This document shows, piece after piece, positions 11,101 through 23,100 of a DNA stretch of 64,000 nt. A model generated the notes under the pieces. It saw only the letters and a list, made by a program, of their open reading frames with translations. It did no database searches and was not told the origin of the DNA. Numbering within the stretch: position 1 is the first letter of the stretch; every line of letters starts with the position of its first letter. The position numbers and the translations under genes were made by a program. Source of the DNA: Anas platyrhynchos (lineage: Eukaryota; Chordata; Aves; Anseriformes; Anatidae); contig NC_092591.1 in NCBI RefSeq assembly GCF_047663525.1, positions 35,373,001 to 35,437,000 on the forward strand. Reading direction: 5' to 3'.

Positions 11101-14100
11101 TCTTGATTGCAGAAAATGTATTTTTGTTATTAAAAACACTCTGTTAAAATTAGGTTAAGCAAAGAGTAAGATTTCAAAATACACCAACAAAAGTACCACC
11201 ATAACTCACAGTGATGGTGTAACACTAACAAATGAAAGCACTGAGGGATCCTATGCCAAGCACTCTGGGTTTTTGTTTTCAGCTGTTGTGTCATGGCACA
11301 GCTCTAGCTTTGTGCACCGCTTCCATGAATGCTAGCCAGCCTTCAAGGCTTCATGGATAGCTTTAAAAGAAGAAAACTGTGGTTAAAAAAGTGATTCATT
11401 TAATGTGTTTGTTTTGCCTGGAGGCAAAGTTAAAGTTGTATGAGTACAGCTCATTGGAAACCCCTTTCTATTTTATGGGTTTTGTTTCTAAGCTTTAAAT
11501 GTTATTGTTTGAATAACGTTGTTTCCAAGAAATTCATAGGCAGGAATGTCATTTTTATCAGTTCTCGTTTCCAGACTTTTCCTAAACAATTCTACTTTTA
11601 TTATGGCTTGGATCTAGGTAACTTGTTCTGTTAGGAGTGATACATTTCAGAGTACGAGTGATGAGGAGGCTGGACATCCACATGCATTCCAGAGCTGTGT
11701 GGTATGAGGTTTTTGTGTCCTCTTCAGAGAGGACTCTAGCTGCAAAGCTTTTAGTTCTTCCTGCTGAAAGCCTCCACCTCCAGTTCAGCTCAGCTCAAGT
11801 GGTGTGACTGACTGTATGGAGGGTGCATGACCATTGCTAACAGAAACGTAGCTAAAACTGGAAAATGAATCTAGTCAAGATTCTAACCTGTGGTGGAGAA
11901 AAATTATTATTTCTAGAAGGAAGTCTTTTTCTAAGATCCATAACACAAGTGTAAATGAGTCTCTGATACTAGAAATGACAAAATACTTCTGGCAAATAAA
12001 GGAGGAGCTGGAGAGAGATGTCTCTTAGGGAAGATGTTCAAAAATTTTCAGTCTTAATCGTCACTGCTACATGATTTAAGGAAAGCTTCATATCTACTCT
12101 TTGCAGTTTGTGTCAGATGTGGAGCTCTTGGGCAGCACAGGAATGTACATGGCAAAATGTGAATCATTGGCGTGTATAGCAGAAGGTGGTACCAAACAAA
12201 CTGCTGTAGAGACAGGGGAAAGAAGCAGGACATGAACCCCGAATGGTTTAGTGCTTCAGCACACTCCCAGCCTGTCTTTAATTGTCTTTAAATGTCTTAA
12301 ATAAACTTGGTTGAGGGAAGTATATTTGGCCACTGATAGAGGGGTTGTTGTGGATGGTTCTATGTGTGTCATCCCTGTGCTCCGCAGTAATTAAAGAAGA
12401 CAAATTCACAAGAGCAAGGACCACCTCATGAGATACCAGCATCCTCAACAAAAGGAAGGTTTATTCACCTGGGAAGCTCAGCCTGGGACAATTTCAGTGG
12501 AATTTGTATGATCTGACTCCTGTTTCTCACTGGGGGGAACGCACTGCAGAGCTACCCTTATCCCTGTGTTCCCTACTGTACTTTGTATCTTATGCCAATA
12601 CCAACTCAACCCCTTGCAGATGCTCTCCCAAACTGATACCAGAATATCAACCAGTGCTGCTTAAACAACCTTAGTTATTAGCTGCCCTGCCTATGCTTGA
12701 GCAACTGTTTGATACTTCCTTGCACTGTCACGAGAGTGAATAACTGGAGTGATTGGGTCTGATCAGGCGCTTACTCTGGCAAAGAATCTGCTGCTGCCCT
12801 TACGGTAAGAAGTTTGGGAGGCAGTAGAATAAAGAAAAAAATCTGGAGGAAAAAATCATATTCCTTTGTGTTTACATATGTGCAACATCATTATGTAATC
12901 AGTGGCTGCTTTTAGCAGCCATCCCATGAACCAAGAACTTGCTTTCATCTCCAGAGGCGCTAAATGAGACTGAGTCCGTCATCTGAACCACCTTCCTGAC
13001 AACAAACTGCTAATCACAGCTGCCAGAAAGGCAGACCCTTTCTTGTGCACATAGGTCTTGAGAGTGTCTTGATGGTCTCCCACAAACGATTCTATTGAAA
13101 GCATTCTGATTTCTGTATTTCCTGTTTTTCTCCGCATTGTGAGGCTGCCTTGAATGCTTTGAGCCAGCGAGTAGGTGCTGCAGCCCTGCAGTCCCAGCCT
13201 TTCTTTCTGAGCACTGTTCCCAACCACAGCCCGGTGTGCTGGCTGTTTATTTTCCTTCCAAGTCTGGAGGCTGCTGCTAGATTTGACCAGGGCGAGTGAG
13301 ATAGGATGAGCCTTAAACTAATTTACTGATCTAAGAATAAACTTGTTCGAAGAAATCATTTGCTACCCCGTGGCCTCTCTGGATCTTGTATCCTGAGACC
13401 TGCCAGCAGTGCTCTCTGAGGAGCAGAGGGCGAGTAGCCAAGCTGCCTCTAGCCACCAAGAGGGGAAGGAAGCCCCCTTCCTTTTGGCTGCAGGGATTCT
13501 GCAACGAGGGGATCACGGTGGAGGGAGTAGATTGAATTATTCTCAAGAAGTGTCTGTCCTGTTTTTCTCTGTCACATAACGTGTGGGGTAAAAACTCATT
13601 GGGAGACAGAACACCAAGTGATAAGCAACTGTAGCCAGAAGCATGAAACCTTTGATAGCCAAGGCTGCATTCTGCAAGGAAAGCAAGATAGGCCCTCGTG
13701 CAGAGCCCTACCCTGTTGCACTGCTTGGTATCTGTTCCCTGTTGCTCTCTGATCCAAACAGAAAATGCCCTGTTCTCTACCCTAAATAGCACGGTGCTTG
13801 TCACTTAATCTATGTGAAGCCAAAGAAAGGTGATCTGCTGAGGTCTGTCTACTGTCTTTTGGCTGTATGTTTGTTTTTGGGGGAAGAGGAGTTTTTGTTG
13901 TGTGCAGTGTGTTTTTTTGTTCTTTAAATGAAAGCACGATACAGTAAATTATGAAATGAATCATTGAGGTTGTTGTGGCACTTCTGTCAAAGACAGTTTG
14001 ACCTTCTTCAGTCACCGGTGCTCAGACTCTGTGCACGATGAAGTTAAGGCGACAAAAGCACTCACCTGTTTTGTGCTTGAGTTCAGAGACTTGCCAGGGA

Positions 14101-17100
14101 GACCAATGCTGCTGAGAGTGTCTGCCACGCTGCAAGTAGCCGTTTTGGCAGACATAGGAGAAAGGTTTTGCTCTCATCTCTAAAAGGGATTGCCTCTGGG
14201 AATTGGGTAATGTTATAGAAGAGGTTACACTGGACAGATAATCACGGTGAGGCATCACTTCCAGAATGGCTGCGTGATGGACCAGCTTGCATCCCATTGA
14301 TGTGTATGTGTTATAAAGCTGCTTTCTAATATTTTGCTTTGGTGCTTCAAAAACTTCATACAAAATCTGAACAGGAAGTTATTGCTCTCGTTAATCTTAT
14401 GACTCCTGAAGCCAGCTGTGTTCTGAGTTGTCTACTCTAATTGCATGGTTATAATATTTATTTTTTTTCCTCAAGGTAAGGAATGAGGAAGAATTTATCA
14501 AGAAACTGGACTGCAGTCCTGACCAGCATCTAAAGGTGGTGTCCATCTTTGGGAACACGGGGGATGGCAAGTCTCACACCCTTAACCACACTTTCTTCTA
14601 TGGCCGGGAAGTCTTCAAGACATCTCCAGCACAAGAGTCCTGCACAGTCGGAGTCTGGGCAGCGTACGACCCTGTGCGCAAAGTGGTGGTGATTGACACA
14701 GAGGGCCTTCTGGGGGCCACTGTGAACCTCAGCCAGAGAACGCGGCTGCTGCTGAAGGTCCTGGCCATCTCTGACCTCGTCATCTACCGTACTCGTGCTG
14801 ACAGGCTCCACAATGATCTCTTCAAATTCCTTGGTGATGCCTCGGAAGCTTATTTAAAACATTTCACTAAGGAACTAAAAGCTACGACAGCCCGATGCGG
14901 CCTAGATGTTCCTCTGTCAACGTTGGGTCCAGGTGTCATCATCTTCCACGAGACTGTGTACACCAAGCTACTGGGCTCTGGTAAGTAGGCAGTAAAAACT
15001 GCTCACTGCTGTGTAACTGCTGCCTACAGGTTATCAGGCTGCACTGATTGTTCAGTGCTCTTTGCTGTTGTGTAAGAGATGTGGTTTGAGTTTTGCTCGT
15101 GCTTGTCCCAGTCTGTGAGCCAGGCTGTGGAAGGAGCAGAGCGTTCTCTGATGGTGGTCTGACTACCCTAGGTCAGCTGGAATGATTCTCTTAGCCAGCT
15201 GAGCGGTGGCACTGAGTGGTCACCATGGGAGTTGTGCCAGCCACAGGGAGGGTCACTGCACAGGATCAGGAGTATGGATGATACGGCAGACGAAGGTGAA
15301 AACTGAGACACCCTGGGATTTTGGCAGGGATATAGAGAGTCCTGTTGCAAAAGAGAGAGGGGGGAGGAGGTGAGAAGCAAAGCAAAACAAACAAAAACCA
15401 GAAACAGAATATATGTAGGAAATAGGAAGAGCAAGAACAGTGAAATTGATGAACATCAGTACTCATGGTACCCTCAACCAACTCTTTTAATTTCTGTGGA
15501 CCAAGATTGTTCTGAGGCTGGTGTGAGGTTGGGACTGAGACTGGTGGCACAGGGCTGATGCTGCTTTTCTCTGCAGCCACGTTTGATGCAGACAAAGCAG
15601 CAGGCCTGGCACAGTATTATTCCCATCGCTTTCAGTGTTCTTCACCAACATTTTTAACTTGGCTCATGTCGTACTGGATTATGCGTATTTAAATTGTGTG
15701 GTTTATTTGCACGTCTGAGTGAAAGGCACTGTCCTATGGAAGTCAAAGCAAATTTTGTTTTTGACTATACAGGATGTAAATGTCTTTCCTGGCCCTGTTT
15801 TTTCCATGCTTCAAAAGGCACGGTGAAACCCTCCTTCATTCTGTCTGATTCTTTGATGAGCAAAAGCCCTAATGAATGGACTACAATGCATTAGGTTCAG
15901 TCCTGCCCTCTGTGTAATGCCACAGTAGCACCCTGCTGGCCCATATTTTCATTCTTGCCTTCCTAATGGGTGAGATCTTGAGCTAGTAGAATGTGGCATT
16001 CTTTATGCTGATTATTAGAGTGCCTTCTTAATTACTTTGAACTTACCTGCCATGGCAGTTCCTTTTCTTCCATAGCAATTTGCTGATCAGCAATGGGGAG
16101 TTTTCTGTAGCTGTTGAAATTTGCTATTTCAGCAAGTCAGACTGTGACCCACAATGATACTGGCACCTGTGTTCAAAGTCAGGGTTGTAAAAAAATCTGT
16201 TTTATGATCCCTCCTGATCATGGTATGGATAGGAAAGAAACCTTTTAGCGCGTGGATTTACATCAAGTTGCAATTACCCATCTTGGGAGGTAATGGCAAG
16301 ATAAATGTATTTGTGTAGTTTTAGGGCAGGGAAGAAGAGAGGCCTGTGTTATTCTAAAATGTATATGAAATTCTGAAATGTACGTGGCCAGTTAAAATTC
16401 TCCCCTTTGTACAAGGGGCTAACAAACTTGGTCTTCCTCGCTATGGAGCTGGCGTGCAGAATAAGCAGCCCATGTAAGGTTTGTGTCCTCCACTTATCAG
16501 GTGTTAGAAGTAACTATACCAAGTTCTGGTCTGCTGAGAGGAGCTAGCTAGTGTGTTGACGTGGAGTTGCCTTATGTTATAAATTGTTTTTATATTTCCA
16601 AACCCAGATGTTTCCAGCTTTACCTGTGGATTTGCAGTCTCTACAAAGCGTGGTATTAGGATCTAAAGCTACATATCAAAAAAAAAAAATAAAAAGACTG
16701 CATTTTGGAAAAAGTATTTCTTTCCTTGCTTGTGAAATATAATGATAGCTGCATTTCGGATGTATTAGAAGAATTAAGAAAACTAGCACAAGGTAGCATA
16801 TGAAAGCAGTGTGCAATTTAAATATTATCTTAAACCATCTTTTTTTTATATACTTCCTGATACTCTTACATACAGATCATCCTTCAGAGGTTCCTGAGAA
16901 GCTCATTCAGGATCGCTTTCGGAAGCTAAGCTGTTTTCCTGAGGCTTTCAGCTCAATCCACTACAAGGGAACAAGGACATACAATCCTCCAACAGATTTC
17001 TCTGGACTTCGGCGAGCTGTGGAGCAGCAGCTGGAGAACAATACAACTCGGTCACCTAGACAGCCTGGGGTTATCTACAAAGCACTAAAGGTAAGTCCTC

Positions 17101-20100
17101 TGGTTTGGAAATCAGTTTGGTACAATCTGTATTTGTATCGCTGTTGCTAGTAACTGTCAGTCTGGCTAATTAAGCTGGAGCAAGTGAACCAGTGACACAG
17201 AATTGGAAATCAAGCAAGTTTTGGCAAAGACAATGATTTTGTGTAACAACTAGGTAGCTTGGATAATTTTTACATTTAAAAAAGCAGACAAAAAAAAACA
17301 CAACAGATTGCAAGGTCTAGAAAAGTTGAAGAGCAAAACAGATTAAAAAAAAAAAAGTGAGTTGGGAAGAAACTAACTGGGGAAGAAAATGTAACTAATG
17401 CTGTGAGTGGTGAGCACTTGATGAGGGATTTACAAACAGGAGGCCCCTCAGTGCAAGGGAAAGGAATGCAAAAGACTTGGAGGGAGTTAATGGTTGGCAA
17501 ACCTGGCATTGAGCGTAGTGTAGCCAAAGGGCTATGTGGTGAAAAAGAAGAAAGATGTGTTGGTAGCTAGGGAACCAGATGGGACCAAGCCAAAGGATGT
17601 ATCATTTCAGAGGCGCAGCATTAGATCAGAAGGCTGATGAAAAGGAATTGGTGGAGAGAGCAGCTGGTGATTTTTTTTTAAGGTTACCTCGCCAGAATGT
17701 CAGAGGGATTTTCAGGTCTTAAAAAATTGCAGTCCATCCTCTGAGTTTCTACACATTGCTTACCACTACCTGATTAGCAGCATGTTTTCATTGGCCTGGA
17801 AAAACATCTGCCTCACCATGGGAGCGGGAAGCAGGGGCGTATTTGCAGAAGGTGGCAGTGTTAGCAGTCTTTCCTGATGTTGGTCACAGCCACTGGAACA
17901 GAGGACTCCAGCTGCTCTGTATTTGGGGTAACTGAAGCCCAGAAGAAAGTGTTGGGGTAGTGGGTACACCGTTCCTTGCTCTGGGAGCAGACAGGCAGCG
18001 TGGAAGAAACAGCTGGAGTGGTTAATTCAGGTTTAATTTCCGCACACTTACCACAATAATCAAGTAAGGAAGTTTCAGATACAGCTGTCACTCTATGTGA
18101 GCTCACATCCAGAAGGGTGGATGCTGCGTTCAGATCACTACTGAATGCAAACTAACATTTTAGCTTCTCTTGCTGGGGACTTAAGGCTTGCTAGGCATCT
18201 TTGACTATCCCATGTGGCTTCTGAATCCATTGGCCAGTATCAGCCTAGCTTGAAAGATACCTTAAAGATAATTTCCTTGAAGATTTGTTTGTAGAGGTCT
18301 TAGCTGAGAGAAGCTGTGGTGAGAGAGATCTGTATGTGTGTGCATACACACTGTCAATCCCTGTCAGACAGCAGAGATGTTTCCTCCCCCTGCCTATCCT
18401 GGAAGGGAAAAGGGAAGAGTAGCCAGAAAGGTAGTAATTATAGTTCATTCGACTGCAGGAAGAGATTCAGATAGACCTCATGCCTTCAAAGATCTCCATC
18501 AAAAAAAAAAAAAAAAAGTGTTTCAGTGGTTACCAATCTACTTGTTTTTACCATAACACACAGAAGAACTGAAAAAGTGTGCCGGGGTTAAGGGCTGGAT
18601 TAATCTAAGAACAGATGCTCCCAGGAAGGGGAACAAAACCCTTTGTCTCAGGCTTGCAGTTTCACCAGCCTAGAGAAGAACAATAGTTCACACAGCCAGA
18701 GGAACACTCGGCAGCGCTTCCTCAATGAAGGGCAAAGAATGTGTCCTTGTGTACTGTGTGAAATGGCTCTTCAACTCCTAGAAGTTTCCAGAATACAACC
18801 CCCTCTTAGCTAAGTAGGCAATGGACACAAACTGAAACACAGGGTTTCATCTGAACATCAGGAAACCTCACCTTTTCTGTGTGAGGGTGACCGAGCACAG
18901 GTTGCCTAAAGAAATTCAACCACCCATTTCTGCTGTAAAATTCAAGGCAGGGGCAGGAGGAGAGGAGAAAAGTATCTTACAAGCATTCAGGTCATTTCTG
19001 TACAAATGCAAGATTGTCTGTCTTGCTTAACTTCTAATCTTTGTCTTGGTTTCCAGGTTTGCAAGACACCATTTGTTAGCTGCGTGCCCTCTTTCTGCAT
19101 CTGGTTCCAGAAGAGGAGCCCATGCTTTTGCTTGGAAAAGGTTTCATAAAATGTCTGCGTTGCTCTCAGTTCATTGATTCTTTTATGTTTCCCAGGCTCT
19201 AAGTGATCGGTTTAGTGGGGAGATCCCTGATGACCAGATGGCTCACAGCTCTTTCTTTCCAGATGAATATTTCACGTGTTCCTCTGTGTGCCTCAGTTGT
19301 GGGTAAGTGGACGAGAAATGTACCTTCATCCTTCTAGAAGTTAGTGCTGCTCTGGTCTACAGCAGTAAAACAAAGTTTTTGTGATGTCTTGACACCTGGC
19401 ATCTATCATCAGGTAGTACTTCCAGGCAGAGTTTTTTTTGAAATTAGACTCCTATGTGGAATTGGATGGCTGTTATTGTCATGTCCCAGCTAGATACGTG
19501 GCCTTTGCCTACTCTATTTTTGTGTACTGCTGTGAATCTGTTTTGCCCATATCCTTTCCCTGGATGGCTCATGAATAACTTGGCTGAGAATTGCAGACAG
19601 AGCTAGAAGAAGGGAATGTCTAAGGAAATCCCCTGAAGCCTTGTATGATGATATCTACCTGCTGTTTTTATTACATGAACAATACTAAAGCACACATTAT
19701 GGGCCTGGACTGTGCCCTGTGGCTAATTCCAAGCGTACCCCCAAGTTTGATTAGAGCTTGGTTTGTAGCTCTGTGGGAAGAGCACAGAGATTGAGCCCAC
19801 AAGTGCTCTGAGTCTGTAAAGTGCTCCAGCAGCAGGATGCTAGGGCTGATTATGCTTCTGCAAACATTCTCTCCCAAATACGCTGTAGTGCCATGTTCAC
19901 ACTCTTTCGTGTTCGTTAGAAAATTCCTACCAGCTTCTTGTACCGGCTGCAGTGTTAACGCTGTTCTGGCAAATTTCCAAGCTCGGTTAGTCCTACTTAA
20001 AATTTTCTGTGAAATTTAAATTGGCTACAGTGATCACTTCCTACGCTGAGTTGTTTTGTAGTGCTGCTTTGTGCTATGAAACAGCTGCTACGACTCTTTC

Positions 20101-23100
20101 CAAAGAGCCTGCCTTTGAGTATTAGGTGACATCATTGCTTTATGTACAGTTGTTGGGGTTAGAACGCCTACGCAAAGGCAAGATAGTAATATAAATGAAC
20201 TCTTAGTGACATCTGTCCCATATCTAACAGTACCAGCTCACGGCTTGCTTTTGCATACTCAGGTGTGGCTGCAAGAAGAGCATGAATCATGCGAAGGAAG
20301 GAATCCCGCATGAATCCAAAAGTCGATGCAGATATTCTCACCAGTATGATAACAGAGTCTATACTTGTAAGGTGAGTAGAGACACACAAGGACAAGATCT
20401 GAAAAATGAAGAAAGGAAAGGATGGCCCAATGAATGAGGAACATCACAGGCATGTGCCTGTTTTGTTGCTTTCTTTCAAATGGGAGAGGTGCTCTAGCCT
20501 TTGCAAGAAAAATTAATCCCTGTTGAACTTACATTTTTTGATTGGAGATGTCCTCTCCACTATGTGCTGTGTGTCGCTGGCTAAATTGTGAGCTCAGCTG
20601 CTCTAAATTTGGCTGATGTTGACTTTCTACATGCTGGATGCAGTTACTCTCTGTAATTGCCTGTGCCTATTGCTTGATGTTAGCTGATTTTTCTATGGGG
20701 TGTATGCAGGAGACAGGAACATTTTCAGCCACTGTCATGGTATTCAGTATGGTAGAAATATTTACCAGATGTAATTATTGGTAGTGGTTTCTTTATTTGG
20801 TTTTGTTGAGTGGCTTTTTGCTGTGGAGACCACTGTATGCCAATTGCATGCTTTATGGCACCAAACAGCTGCGAGACCTGGAGCCTGGGATTCCGAAGAA
20901 TGTGTTTTTAATTGATCCTTTTTGTTACTATATTATAGGCCTGTTATGAACGAGGAATGGAGGTCAGCGTGGTGCCAAAAACCTCTGCTTCCACTGACTC
21001 CCCTTGGCTGGGCCTTGCCAAATATGCTTGGTCAGGGTGAGTACTGCAGCTACGACCTTTGTTCTGTTCTCTGTTGCTTCTACTCCACCTAGTGTTCTAG
21101 ACTTCCAGCATCTCGCTGAGGCGAGCTGTCTTCCTTTAATCCTCTCTTGCAGATATGTGATTGAGTGCCCCAACTGTGGGGTGGTGTACCGCAGCCGACA
21201 GTACTGGTTTGGCAACCAGGATCCTGTGAACACTGTGGTGAGGACAGAAATTGAGCATGTCTGGCCAGGGGTAAGTCTGGTTGCTGGATAGTCCTTGTGT
21301 ATGTGCGCATCCACACAAGCGTGTCAATTATTTGAGACACCGATGGAGAAAATGGTTTGACTATGATTCGAGCAGGTCCCCTGTCTGCTGTTTAAAACAA
21401 CTTTTGCAAGGGCTTTTGGTCATCTTTTAGCTTTTTTAAACTGGCAATTCAGCCATTTCATGAAATCTCTGTGTGAATATTACATCACTGAAAGCTACCC
21501 CTGTGTTTCAAAGGAGGGCTGGTGAAATTTAGCAGTTTAACAAGGAGCAGTAGGGTCGCAGAGCAATCGGCTTTTGAAAAATCAGATTTTCCTGTTTTTA
21601 TTCTCAAATGAATGAAATTTATTTCAGACTGATGGATTTCTGAAAGACAACAACAATGCAGCCCAGCGTTTGTTGGATGGCATGAATTTCATGGCACAAT
21701 CAGTATCTGAACTTAGCCTGGGACCCACAAAAGCTGTGACCTCCTGGTTGACGGACCAGATCGCCCCGGCTTACTGGAGACCCAACTCTCAGATCCTGGT
21801 AAATAGCAGCTACTGTACTTCCATACTGTAGAGAAAAGCTTTGCATAGCTAAAAATCTTTCCTTACCCTTTAAGTAATATAGGATTTTGCAGATTCTAAA
21901 TGCTTGTTTTATTGCAGCAAGTCCTTCTCCTACAATTTTGACAGAACTGAATGGTTTTCAGCTTTTCCCATTCTTGACTTAGAGTAAGAATGAACAGACT
22001 CTGCCCAGCTCTGCCAAATAGACTGTTCCCTCCCTACTTCTTGTTACGTCTTTTCCCAGCAGTATCACCACTGAAAATCCTGGCTTGCATGAACTTGCTC
22101 TTAGAAGCCATGAATCTACATCTTAAGTCTGGTTTCTGTGGTCGATAGTAGTACTTTTATAGGTGCAGAGATTTAACTCTGCTTTCATACCAGATGCCAA
22201 AATCCGGACCCAACAATTGAACTAGAAAGGAATTCTGTATGTCTTGGCAGAAACAGATACATCTTCAGGGAAAGCAGCCTTCTGAAATCTTAAACCCCAC
22301 CAAGACCAAATACCCACCATTCAGTCCTGCATATGATGTGGCTGTAATTATTGGTGATTGGGACTGAAGGGATCACAGCAATCTATTGGCTTAACCCCCG
22401 TATTTGCGTATAGTTATATACACACCCAGCTGAGTCACTTCCTTGGGGTGAAGGTATGGGGGTGGTATCACCCTAGTCTCAGGTGTAACTGTAGTTTTCA
22501 TAATCTCAGTCTGAGTGATGCCAGCCTGGAATTCTGCTCTATTTTTCTGCCGTGAGACCATTAAGGAAGATTAAGCTAACAGTTTTTCTTTCTACGTTGT
22601 CCTGATCAGAGTTGTAATAAGTGCAACACGCCTTTTAAAGATAATGACACTAAACATCACTGCCGGGCCTGTGGAGAGGGCTTCTGTGATGGCTGTTCTT
22701 CCAAGACCCGTCCTGTGCCTGAGCGAGGCTGGGGACCAGCACCAGTGCGCGTGTGTGACAACTGCTATGAAAACAGGGGCATCCAGTTAGGTAATTTCGA
22801 GTTGACTGTGACAGAATTATTTCTGGGTAGTAGTCTGGAGTCTTTGTCCTTGGCTCGTGGGTGTAGACAGCAATGATCAAGTTGGGCTTTGGTTTAGAGG
22901 TTTTTTTTTTTTTTCTAGTGAAGCTCAAGAGCTTTATATTTTTGGGCAGGAAGATTGCAATGATCTAACAGATATCTGACTCCCTGATAGGATTATTTTC
23001 TAATTGGGTCTCTACTTTCTTTTCCCAATGCCTGTTGGTGGTGTGGAGCTGGCATCAGAGCAGGGATGCTGCTGTTGCAGCAACCTTTGTTTTGTCCTTA

